DNA of 64,000 nt from Hevea brasiliensis. Its lineage: Eukaryota; Streptophyta; Magnoliopsida; Malpighiales; Euphorbiaceae. Under the pieces are notes generated by a model that worked only from the letters and a program-made list of their open reading frames with translations, had not been told where the DNA came from and searched no databases. A program made the position numbers and the translations under genes. The stretch spans positions 77,861,652 through 77,925,651 of the forward strand of contig NC_079496.1 in assembly GCF_030052815.1 (NCBI RefSeq), written 5' to 3'. Shown in pieces: positions 10,215 to 21,303 of the stretch (position 1 is its first letter; every line of letters starts with the position of its first letter).

Positions 10215-13200
10215 TGTCACACCCTTCTCCCCTATAAGATGTAACATGATCCCGTAGTATACCTAATGAATTACCGTACTTCTCCTACCGATAATCCATT
10301 AAATATACTACAAGGGATTTTAAAACAATTTTCGGGAAATTTAAGTCATAGATTAAAATCTGGTGTTATAAATTTTTTTTTTTTTTAAAATTTCGACAAA
10401 ATACCGGCTGTATTTTGAGAAAACAGTTATTCAATTCTGCAAAAGAAAATGCTCCCAATATGTTTTCTCAAATACAACTCCAATAAACTTTATTTCAATT
10501 CACAATTCAATTCTCAATACACAATCAATTCATTTTCAAACTAATCTCATCATGAAGAAATATTTCATTGATTATAAGACTCAAAATTTATATTACAAAA
10601 CTATTCAAGTAAAGAAATCTCAAATTTACATTTACAATAATTTACATTTAATTACATACCAAAATATTTTACAAGAGTTTTTATACAACTGCTCAAATAA
10701 TTTACATACATATTATCACATGCATACATCAAAACCTATGTACATGGGTATACCTATAATATACCTGGTGCTAAACTGAAAGTGTCTTCAAAGAAACTTA
10801 CTCACTGCTCTATACTCTTCTTACCTGCGATAGCATACAAAGCTATCGCTAAGTGGTGAACTCAGTGGTGCACAACTATAATTTAAAACATAGTACAATA
10901 TACATTGACAAAATTTACAATAATTTGGAAATCTGAATACTCATCAAATTCTAAAACTCAAAATATTCATTGCCAATAATGTAAATCATTTGTATAAAAT
11001 GACTTCGATCATGAAATTCAATTTATCAAATCATAACTAACCATTTAGGTAATTCCAACAAAATCAATCATACATAAATAATAATTGAAATCACAATTCT
11101 TTACCATTCAAAAGCCATTCTGTATCTCAAAAATCATTCTATATCTCAAAAATCATTCTTTATCTCACTAACTATGCAAGACTAATCCGAAAGGGCCATA
11201 TTCGATGTGATTCTAACTCCCTATGGTCGGGGAGGTCGAATCAGATTCTAACTACCTATGGTCGGGGAGGTCGAATCATCGTGCACAGTACCATCACAAT
11301 AATGAATCTTCCGCAAGGGCCATAATGATAAAATAAACTTAGATCTAACCTCAAATCAGAGGAAAATCTAAGCCTGTGCACGTACCATGGTAATCAAAAC
11401 ACAACTAACTCCATTGTCTTCTCAACAAATGAGAGAGATGGGTAATAACCTAGTCAAGCATCTATAGTGAGATATAAAATAATATCACAATCCTTTTAGT
11501 GAGCATAAATCACAATATAATTCGATTCAAAGTCAATTCAAATATCCAATAATTTTTATGCTCATCACAATTCAAATCATAAATTTGCATTTTTCCATGA
11601 AAATTACCATCATAATTCAAAACATGTTCTATCATAATTTTCCAAAACATAATTTATTCAATCCATAACAATGCTTAATACTTGTGGAAATACCATTTCA
11701 CAAAGCTAAATTCATACATACTATAACAATTTCAATAATCATTGAATTAAATCCAATGCTTGTTAAACATAATACATAAGAAAATATGTCATTTAATCAT
11801 ATGAAATATTCAAAACAAAATCAGTTAAAAACTAGCTGTGCACAAACCTTTGATAACTGTTTCTTGGCTCTGACTCAGTGTTTCCTTCCCCTTCCCTGAG
11901 TCTTTGCTAACTGAGAAACACAATTTGAAGTGTTTCAGTACTCATTTAAACTGTCTCTAAGAATTAGGTTCAATAATTAATTTGTCGAATTCTATTATTT
12001 TCTTAGTCAACCTAATATGTCGACCCTCGATGTGTTCTAGGTAAATTCGGTTTTAATATCACTAATATGTCACATTCAATAGTCTTTTAGGGTTGGTACA
12101 TGTTACCAAATTCATTTCCATGTATCTTGCATTTTCTTGCAATTTGCTAGATTTTGGGATACTAGTTTGACCTAGCCGGACGACCTAGTTTGGTTGGTTT
12201 TCGGGTTTTGGTCAAAACTACAAACTTGTAGATCTATGTTTTATGGAACGCGGGGCAAAATTTCAGGTCATTCTGAGTTATGTAGACCAAGTTATGGTCA
12301 TTTTACTATTACTGATCAACTTGCACTAAAATTGGTCACTTTAGGTCATTTTAGGTCATTTTAGGTTCGGCCAGTTTTTGGACCCGAACATGTGCAAGCT
12401 GTTTGACTTGCTTATGGTCATTTCTGGGCTTTTCTGTCTTCATAAGACTTGTATATATGGGTCTTAACTATTCATGGTTAAAATTTCAGTTCAATTAGAC
12501 CTGGTTTGAGTGAGTTATGGCCTAAACACTAACTGCTGCCCAAATGGTCAATTTTCAGGCCTCATTTGCACTTAATCTGGATTTGGTCATTTTTCAAGCT
12601 ACCTTGCAAGCAGAATTTTGGCAAGCTTCCTTCATGAAAGTTGGCAAATTTTGTGCCTAGTTTCACCTCCATTTGGTCTCATACCAATTGGAGCCACACA
12701 CTTAAAGTTATAGGCCTAAAACACAAACTGCCTTATTGAAATTCTTGCATACACATCAAGCATCACTTTTAACACTCACCAAACTTAACATTCAAACCAA
12801 TTCTGGTTGTACCACAACCTAAACATAATTTATAACATATTATAGGTCATTTTGGCAACTTGCAATTACATTCAATGTGCACCAACAAGTGCAGAATTTG
12901 TCCAACTCAATTTACAACAATTCAATCACCAATTCATGCTCTTTTACATGTCCCACTTCACACCACCATACATACACTCAAACTGCCATAACAACCAACA
13001 CATTTTAACATCATTATTCCATAAACCAAGCATGAATTCCAGCATTCCTCAAGAGTTAGCAAACTGCCACAATGGTACACTTACATTCCATTACTTTCCA
13101 AGCTTTAAATTTCATTTTACATTTACATATACTAAGTGTACATTACCCAAACAATATCCTACACAATATATATTTAATCAATCATTTAATTCACCATTTA

Positions 13201-14233
13201 CAAGCACAAATAAACTGCCTTCAAGGTGTTTCCATGGCTGCCAAAAGTACACATTCACATTCAACATCAAACCTCAAAAATTTCTTCATAAATCAAACAC
13301 CCATAACATCCTTACAAACTTAATGAAGCAATAACCCAAAAATACAAACTTACCACTTTGGAAATTCTTCAAAACCTCTCCAAAACTTGGTTTTCTTGTT
13401 GCCTATCTACTGCCCATGGTGTGAGGATTAGCTTTAATGAAGGAAGGTGCATGGAAAGTGGCTTAGATCAAGCTTGCATGAAGCTTTAACCCATGCATCC
13501 ATGGAGGAACTCCATTCTTGGTTTCGGCTGCCCTTTTGAAAGGTTGAAGAAGATGAAATATTCTGCCCATTTTAGCTCTTAAGTGTCCCACATAATATTT
13601 ATTTAATCCCCATAGTGCTCCACTTACATAAAATCAATTATTTTATATGTTTAAATATGTTAATTACCTAATTTGAACTCCATTTTTGCTATTTATATTA
13701 TGTACCCCTAAATTAATTTTTCATTATATTTTTCAAGTGTAATATTATTTATTTTTAATGGACACTTAAGTCAAAAGACAACTCGGGGTATCAAATGACC
13801 GCAATGCCCCAATTCGGGTTGCATTCTCGATTTTTCGATAACACCGGGTTTTGCCCGTTTTTCGATTTCCCACTTTTCTTTGTACTAATTATTTAATTTT
13901 TATTTAATATTTCTAATGATATTTATACTTCAATAGGGGTCTATTTAATTCCTAAAAATATTTTCCAGGGTTCCCCGCGGTCCAGGGCTAGTTAACGGTC
14001 CACGCCGTGACTTCCCGGTGCGGTCACCCATCGCTAGGGTTCTCGGCTCGCTTAACTTGGTTACATTTCTTTGCTATTATTTTTCCTTTGTTTTTCTTGT
14101 GTTTTCTTCTCTTGTATTTCATTATTTTATGTCTCCTCACTCATATCGAAGTGTAGTTCTAGGCATCCTAGCTGTCCGTACAACACTGGTTACCGGAACA
14201 GTAGAACGTACTACCGAACATAGGGGTGTTACA
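10215..14233 (-). repeat. 5' LTR of copy B
   Basis: This LTR of 4,019 bp runs on the minus strand from TGTAACACCCC (ending the plus-strand copy at 14233) to GGGTGTGACA at 10215. It is colinear with the left LTR. It includes a 35-bp tandem duplication (11209-11278), and a perfect 8-bp-stem hairpin GCGATAGC/GCTATCGC at 10827-10849, about 620 nt before the LTR end. No separate gene is present. Confidence 0.93.
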
Positions 14234-15234
14234 CTTTCTGCCAGTTAGGACTGACTACTCACTAGAGAAGTTAGCAGAATTGTATCTCAGTGAGATAGTT
14301 AGACTACATGGAATTCCACTTTCCATCATATTTGATCGAGACCCAAGGTTTACATCGAGATTTTGGAAGAAGTTGCATGAATCCTTGGGTACACAACTCC
14401 ACTTCAGCACAGCTTTCCATCCTCAGACGGATGGGCAATCAGAAAGAGTAATCCAGGTAAACAATTGAAACTAATTGAATTAATACAAATATTAAACTGA
14501 AATGATAATAATAACATGAAATATATGTCAGGTCCTTGAGGATATGCTGAGGAGTTGTGTCATTGAGTTTGAGGGAAGTTGGGATAGATACCTCCCACTG
14601 GCAGAATTTGCATACAACAATAGCTATCAAGCTAGCATCCAAATGGCCCCGTATGAAGCATTGTATGGGAGGAAATGTAGAACTCCAGTGTGCTGGACTG
14701 AATTGGGTGAAGATAAACTGGTAGGGCTAGACCTGGTGAAACAGACTGAGGAGAAAGTAAAACTAATCAAAGCCAATCTAAAGGTTGCCTCAGACAGAAA
14801 AAAAATCTTATACCGACCTGAAGAGAAAGGAAATAGAATATAAAGTTGGTGACAAAGTGTTCCTCAAGGTGTCACCGTGGAAGAAGGTACTAAGGTTTGG
14901 AAGAAAAGGTAAGTTAAGCCCTAGGTTCATTAGCCCATATGAAGTCATTGAACGTGTGGGTCCAGTGGCCTACAGGCTAGTTTTACCACTAGAGCTGGAC
15001 AAGATCCACAATGTGTTCCACATATCTATGCTAAGAAGATACCGCTCAGATCCTTCACATGTCATCTCCATGGAAGAAATTGAAGTACAACCAGATTTGA
15101 CATATGAAAAAGAACCCATACGGATCCTGGCTCGGGAAGTGAAAGAGTTGAGGAATAAGATGATTCCACTGGTGAAAGTGCTTTGGAGCACCACAACACC
15201 AAGGAGGCAACTTGGGAAAGTGAAGAGACGATGA
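14234..15234 (+). pseudogene. Copy A integrase core to chromodomain, with intron
   Basis: This continues the integrase interrupted at 3248. Motifs in order are [27 protein letters not shown], an intron (14457-14531), [50 protein letters not shown] and MLRRYRSDPSHV. An extra-A type frameshift at the run of eight A near 14800 breaks the frame. A one-base loss near 15186 throws the chromodomain (expected at VKVLW) out of frame. Element C has the same gene with the chromodomain in frame. Together with 2510-3248 it is a decayed single pol gene. Confidence 0.88.
14457..14531 (+). other. Putative 75-nt spliceosomal intron in copy A integrase
   Basis: The sequence begins GTAAAC directly after a CAG codon and ends ATATGTCAG directly before GTCCTTGAG. 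Removing it joins VIQ to VLEDML in the same frame (phase 0), which matches the continuous protein of copy B's intron-less integrase. It is very AT-rich and holds an in-frame TGA after three codons. The same intron occurs in element C at 57369-57443. Confidence 0.8.
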
Positions 15235-15283
15235 GGCAACAATTCCCTTAATTGTTTGCATCAGGTTAAATTTCGAGAAATTT

Positions 15284-15301
15284 AAATTAGAGGGGCAGAG
15301 T
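15284..15301 (+). other. Polypurine tract of copy A
   Basis: AAATTAGAGGGGCAGAGT lies directly before the LTR start TGTAACACTC. Element C has nearly the same tract at 58195-58212. Confidence 0.85.
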
Positions 15302-16517
15302 TGTAACACTCTCCCTGTAGGAACTCCGTACATTCTACTGTTCCGATGACCAGTGTCGGTCCAGACAGCTAGAATGTCTAGAAGAATATTTAAACTAAAG
15401 TGAGGAACCATAATTTACTCAAATATTAATAAGAAAAATTTAGGAAAAATTTTAGAAATAAAATGCAACCAAGTTAAATGACTCGATGCCCTAGCGATGG
15501 GTAACCCAGTGGAAAGTTGCGGTTCTCGCAACTAGGCGCCCTAGACCAGGGAGAAAATTCATAAAATAATTTTTGGGAATCCAGAGAACAGTCATTGAGG
15601 GTTCTATGGCATTAGAATGCCAAGAAAATGCTTAGAAAAATTTTTTAATTGGTATAGACAATTTTAGTCTGTTAAGCCAAACAGAGGGCATTTTGGTCAT
15701 TTCCCTTTCAGAGGTATTTTTGGCCGACTTGTCCAGTTAAGTAAATAATTATCATGACATAAAATGAGAATAAATATTGCTAAATATTAAATTGAAAATA
15801 AGTAGAGAAGGAAAGAAAAGAAAATGAAATTTAAGTTGAATTATTATCTAAGCAATGATGTTATAATGCATGAATAAAAAATTACAACAAATAAAAACCA
15901 AACCAATGGGAAATTGCCATGCTAATTAAAAGGATAAAGCCTCATTAAATTGAAAAAAAAAAAAAAAAACATTTTAGATTTGTCTTCCCCAAACCAACCG
16001 GCTGCCATTCCAATTTCTCCATTGAAGAAGTCTCCTCACCTCTTTCAAACCTTGATTCTACTCCCCTAAACCTTAAGTCCACTTTAACAAAACTTGTCTA
16101 TACAACTTGGCAAGGTGTTTGGCTATCAAGAAAAGCTAAGAAACTGAAATTTGTGAAGGGAAAAATTATGTTCCAACAAGGTTAGTGTCCAATTCTTACT
16201 CCTTTTGGTTTTGTTCATGTCTAAGGGCATGAAATGTGTAGGAAATGTAAGAAAATAAAATAAACACATGTGTGTGTGCACCCTAAAAATTTTCGCAGCT
16301 AGGGTTGGTTAGGGTTTTGTGATTTTATTTGATAGCAAAATGATTATGAGTAGCCTTTGGTAGTGGATGAGTGATTGAACATAGTTAAGTAAGTGAAATG
16401 CAAGAATTGTGCATGCATGAACATGAAAAATTGGACACTTGAACAACTTTAGGGTTTGCTCATGCAATGGTATGTTAACTTTGTAATGGTCAATTAGTGA
16501 CCATTTGAATGTATGTG

Positions 16518-16752
16518 TGTAAAAGAACTAAGAAAATTTGAAATAAGAATTCTGATCTTTATTGTCCCAAAAATCAAAGATATATATATAAAAAATTATA
16601 GTTAACAAATAGGTTCCTAATCAAGCTAAACTATCAAAATTGTATCAGAATCATACAACAAAAGGTAAGAACAGATATGCACACAAAATTTCCTAAACAA
16701 ATGCCCTAAATAAATGCAAAATAAGTGGCAGCTAACAGTTGCCTTTCCAATA
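16518..16752 (-). repeat. 3' LTR of copy D
   Basis: Plus strand TGTAAAAGAAC to TTCCAATA; 235 bp, matching 21069-21303. The element-sense start therefore reads TATTGG, not the usual TG. Confidence 0.9.
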
Positions 16753-16766
16753 CCCCCCTTCAAGTT
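16753..16766 (-). other. Polypurine tract of copy D
   Basis: Minus-strand ACTTGAAGGGGGG next to the 3' LTR; a typical copia tract, also seen in copy H. Confidence 0.8.
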
Positions 16767-16780
16767 GGAGCATAGAGATC

Positions 16781-18460
16781 TCAAATGCCCAACTTGCGAA
16801 GAAGAAAGTCAAACTGATCCTTTCCCAATGCCTTTGTGAAGATATCCACAGGTTGCTTTGAACTACGTACATAATTTGTTCGAATTTTACCATTCAATAT
16901 CTCATCACGGATAAAATGATAGTCCACTTCAATATGCTTGGTATGTTCATGATAGACAGGATTAGCAGCTCTATGCAGAGCTGCCTGACTATCACAATAC
17001 AAATTCATAGGTTTAGTATGCGCCACACCAAGAGAATTCAATAATCCTTTCAACCATTTAAGATCACAAGTTGTAGTACTCATAGACCGATATTCAGCTT
17101 CAGTGGATGAGCGAGACACTGTCTGTTGGATTTTAGTCTTTCACGAGATAGGGCATTCACCCAAAAGAATAAAATAATCGGTCAAAGACCGTCTCGTCAA
17201 AGGACAGCTAGCCCAATTAGAATCATAGTAAGTAGACAATTTGAGATCACAATTGGCATGCAGTAGTATAACCTGACCTGGATTTCCTTTCAGCTAATGC
17301 ACAACTTTAACAGCTACCTCCCAATCAGCTTTCTACGGTTGTTGCCTGAACTGAGCAAGAATATGCACACAATAAGACAACTCGGGTCGAGTTATTGTTA
17401 GATAAATAAGCCATCCCACCAGACACCTATACTGAGTAGGGTCATCCACATCATCACTCTCGGTAAGGGCCAGCTTGTGATTTTGTTCAAGAGGAGTTTT
17501 AGTTGGCTTGCAACCCAGTAATCCAACTTCTGAAATTACATCCAACGCATACTTATGTTGACACAAGAAAATACCATTTGAGTTTCTGGCTACTTCAATC
17601 CCTAAGAAAAATTTCAGCTTCCCCAAGTCTTTCATATGAAAGCAACGACTCAAATAGTTCTTGAATTTTTGTACAGCGAAAACATCATTGCTGGAGATAA
17701 TAAGGTCATCCACATAAATAAGCACATTCAATTGAACAGTCCCAGCTCGAAAAGTGAACAAAGAGTAATCTGAATATGATTGCTGAAATCCATAAGCTTT
17801 CAGAGATGTAGCCAATTTCGCAAACCAACATCTAGGTGCTTACCGCAAACCGTATAGAGATTTCTGGAGTTTACAAACCTTCCCTGGTGATTGAGAAGCA
17901 AATCTAGGAGGCATCTTCATGTAAACCTCTTCCTCCAAATCACCGTGTAAGAAAGCATTTTGGACATCCATCTGATGGAGTTCCCAATTCTTTGCAGCCG
18001 CAACGGCAAGAAAGGTGCGCACAGTAACCATTTTTGCTGTAGGAGCAAAAGTCTCCTAATAATCTATGCCTTCAACTTGATTATTTCCCATTATCACTAA
18101 CCGCGCCTTGTATAGTTCAACATTTCCATCAAAATTGTATTTAATTTTGTATAGCCACTTGCTTCCTATTGCTTTCTTCCCAAAAGGCAGATTTTCAATT
18201 GTCCATGTACCAATATCATCCAAAGCTTGTATTTCTTTTCTCATAGCCGCTCTCCACCGTTCATCCTTAACTGCTTCTGCATACGAGCTTGGTTCACATC
18301 CTGTAGTAATGGCTGCCAAAAAACATCGGTGTTGTGCAGAGAATTTATCATAACTCACATAATGTGCTATAGAGCAAGGCGTACCTGAGGAATCAGATTG
18401 GGAAGGTGAGCATATCGAGGGGCTTGTTTTGATGGCGTTTGTCACATAATCCTTCAAACG
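16781..18460 (-). pseudogene. Copy D reverse transcriptase and RNase H
   Basis: This region would copy element RNA into DNA. In order on the minus strand are [38 protein letters not shown] and KSLYGLR. The catalytic motif LIYVDDLIIS follows with both aspartates kept, then KFFLGIEVARN. RNase H starts with SRSSTEAEYRSM and contains DSQAALHRAANPVYHEHTKH, and the frame ends at LRKLGI (16781). Stops after KSLYGLR, after the QFRQQP segment and before the KMVTVRT segment break it into several pieces, several of them single C-to-T type changes. The domain set is otherwise complete. Confidence 0.92.
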
Positions 18461-19753
18461 AACACTAGGTTGCTTGGCCCTTTTTCCCCTACCTAGTTGC
18501 CCTTCAACAACTTCACCTCTATCCACTCCCTCACTGTTTTCATGGATCAATTCTTTCGTTTCAGGATTCACCTCACTTTCTCTACCCACACTTGTATCGG
18601 GCTCCTTTCCCAAGTTGTTCTCTAAACCATCAACTTCATCACCCAACTCCTCAACTCCATTTTTAATGAGTTTATCACCCATTGTTTTCTCATTTGCATA
18701 TGGAAATTCTATTTCAACGAATACCATGTCTCTTGATACAAAGTATTCTTTAGTTTCCAAATCATACAATCTCCATCCCTTCTTTTCAAATGGATACCCA
18801 ACAAAAACATACCTACGACTTCTACTACCAAATTTATCTTTATCATGATTCAGATTATGCACATAGCACAAACAACCGAAAACCCGAACGTGTTTGTAAG
18901 AAGGTACTTTCCCAAAGAGCATCTCATGGGGTTTTACTATTTAATAACATAGATGGAGTCCTATTAATCAAATACCAGGCTGCAAGTACACATTCTCCCC
19001 AAATTTCTATGGGTAAATTTGCTTGGAAATGCAAGGCTCTTGCCACATTAAGAATATAGCGATGTTTTTTTTCCACTCGACATTTTGTTGAGGTGTTCTT
19101 ACACAGGAAGTCTAATGCAACATCCCTTGTTCATCAAAATATTCTTTCAAGCACATAAATTCACTTCCGTTATCACTTCTGACAATTTTCACATTTTTTT
19201 CAAATTGGCATTTAACCATCACAACAAATTTCTTAAGAACACAAGCTACGTTTTGTTTTCCATTCAGCAAATATATCCAAATAGCACGAGAGTAATCATC
19301 AACAATTGTTAAGAAGTAAATTGCTCCACAAGAAGTTGGGACTCTATAAGGTGCCCACAAATCACAATGTATCAATTCAAAATAACCATCATCTTTATTA
19401 TCACTAAAAAAGAAAATCTCTCTTGTTTGCTTTGCTTTAAAACAAACTTCACAAGTTTTATTGGTTTTCCTAACTATGGTACCAGCTTCTGGAATTAACT
19501 CTACCACCTTATAAGAAGGATGACCCATTCTCTTATGCCAAAGCTCAAAAGACCCCACATCAGTTACCTTGAAAGCATGTACTGATGTCACTCCCTTGAG
19601 AAAGTAGAGCCCCTCACGTTGCTCACCCGCTCCAATCAGGTTCCTCGAATTTAGGTCCTGTATAGCACAAATTTTGTTAGTGAGTTGAATAACCAAATTT
19701 GAATCATTAAGTAGCAGTGATACAGAGATCAGATTGCAATTCAAATTTGGCAC
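18461..19753 (-). pseudogene. Copy D integrase
   Basis: The minus strand holds the GAG-pre-integrase zinc-binding segment (LWHKRMGHPSYK, CEVCFKAKQ). The catalytic core follows: first aspartate in HCDLWAPYRVP, FLTIVDDYSRAIW, then second aspartate in RSDNGSEFMCLKEYF. The third acidic position region is degraded around 19070-19115 (a stop after QGMLH and a frame change). The conserved [18 protein letters not shown] and MLFGKVPSYKHVRVFGCLC segments follow, then an acidic linker toward RT. It is inactive because of stops and the frame change. Confidence 0.88.
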
Positions 19754-19762
19754 ATAAAGGAC

Positions 19763-21055
19763 TCATTGCAATTTCAAGTCTCCTCCAAGCAACACAGTTC
19801 CTTCTTTCACCACTAAGGTCTTTTCTCCATTACGTAACCCGACTAAGCATGGCACAATGTCACGCAATTCACTCAAAAATGCCAACGTTCCTATCATATG
19901 ATGCGAAGCTCCTGTGTCAATAATCCAAGGAAATATCCTCTGCGTACCTGTCAACCTCTTATTGCCACCATTCTGACAAGAATTCAACATGCCTAGCAAA
20001 GCAGCCCACTGCTCTTCATTTAATCCACTAAGACCCTTTCGATTTGAATTTGTCACAATTCCACGCCCACCATCAACTCCAGTTGCTTGTGTGGCGTTGG
20101 CACGAGCAACTCCTCCCTTGCTACGTCCTGCTCCATTACTATGCTTTTGACCACCTCCTCGTCCAGTAGAAGTTCCACGTGGTCTATTACCCCACCATTC
20201 TGGATAACCTATCAGTTGGAAACAACTTTCATCATCATGTCCCTCTCGGTTGCAATTAGAACAAATTGAGGATTTGTCTTTATCCCTCCCTGAATTTCGA
20301 CTTCCTGCTCGAATTGCAAAACTCATAGGATTGCCTCTTTCTTCCTTGGTTCGTGTCATAGTTTGCACCCGCTCTTGCTGAACAACCATAGCATAGGCAT
20401 GATTCAAATTGGGCAAGGGTTCAGTGCTCAAAATATTAGAGCGCACTGTTCCGTATCCTTCTTCATCCAAGCCAATCAAAAACTGATGAACTCTCTCTTC
20501 TTCACGCTTTCTTTCCAATTTAATGGTAAGATTGCATCTGCAGCCTGCACAGATACACACTGGTATCTGATCATAGTTGTTTATTTCATCCCATACCATT
20601 TTGAGTATTCCGAAATAGGACATGATCAGTTGACCTTCCTGCCTATAATTCGCCAGATCCAATCTCAGTTGTTGCATTCGTGGACCATTCCCAATCAAGA
20701 ACCTCTATTTAATATCCTCCCACAGATCCTTTACATTCTCCACGTGAGAGATGGTCGAGCAAAGCGTCGGTTCAATGGTGTTAAATACCCAAGAAACCAG
20801 TATAGAGTTAACCATCCACCAATCTTCGAGTTCCAGTGAGTCATTTGCTGGTTGCTTAACAGATCCATCAATAAAACCATATTTCTTTTTGGCCCGCAAT
20901 GCAGTCCGCATAGCTCACTCCCATTCTTCGTAATTCTCGCCCTTCAACTGAACTTGGGTAATCAAGTTACCTGGGTTGTCATTCAAATTTAGTGTGTAAG
21001 AACTAGAAGTTTTCTTCCCTGATCCAGAACTCTCATTTTTCCTTTCATCAGCCAT
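19763..21055 (-). pseudogene. Copy D gag and protease
   Basis: The frame starts at ATG 21055 (MADERKNESSGSG), right beside the primer site. It shows the LKGENYEEWE gag start, then a long gag and a zinc knuckle CSNCNREGHDDESC (C-x2-C-x4-H-x4-C). The aspartic protease motif WIIDTGASHHM keeps its catalytic DTG. Two premature stops break it, one after NYEEWE (TGA) and one after LWEDIK (TAA). Both fit C-to-T decay of CGA and CAA codons. Confidence 0.9.
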
Positions 21056-21068
21056 GGCTTTGATACCA
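21056..21068 (-). other. Primer binding site of copy D
   Basis: Minus strand TGGTATCAAAGCC directly beside the LTR; one change from the initiator-Met tRNA complement TGGTATCAGAGC. Confidence 0.88.
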
Positions 21069-21303
21069 TGTAAAAGAACTAAGAAATTTTGGAATAAGAA
21101 TTCTAATCTTTATTTCCCCAGAAATCAAAGATACATATATAAAAAATTACAGCTAACAAATAGGTTCCTAATCAAGCTAAACTACCAAAATTATATCAGA
21201 ATCATACAACAAAAGGTAAGAACAGATATGCAGACAAAAATTCCTAAACAAATGCCCTAAATAAATGAAAAATAAATGGCAGCTAAGAACTACCTTTCCA
21301 ATA
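21069..21303 (-). repeat. 5' LTR of copy D
   Basis: 235 bp, same ends as 16518-16752, about 91 percent alike by eye. Confidence 0.9.

Larger units (their letters stand above)
3249..14233 (-). mobile_element. Complete but pol-depleted Ty3 chromovirus copy B
   Basis: Copy B is a 10,985-bp element in reverse orientation with two LTRs of about 4.0 kb, a primer site, a polypurine tract and a perfect 5-bp target duplication. The internal part is under 3 kb and reads, in element order: gag with its centre deleted, a non-coding block, a piece of integrase carrying an intron remnant, then a second integrase with chromodomain. I see no protease, reverse transcriptase or RNase H, so it must have depended on enzymes made elsewhere. 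The two LTRs look alike throughout, which suggests a fairly recent insertion into A. Confidence 0.92.
16518..21303 (-). mobile_element. Ty1/copia element copy D, complete but inactive
   Basis: This 4,786-bp reverse-oriented element has two 235-bp LTRs, a primer site and a polypurine tract. The order is gag, protease, integrase, RT, RNase H, as in Ty1/copia. The flanks ATGTG (16513-16517) and GTGTG (21304-21308) agree at 4 of 5 bases. The LTRs differ at about 20 of 235 positions by eye, so it is older than copy H. Short LTRs and size fit several small copia clades; I do not assign one. Confidence 0.92.
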
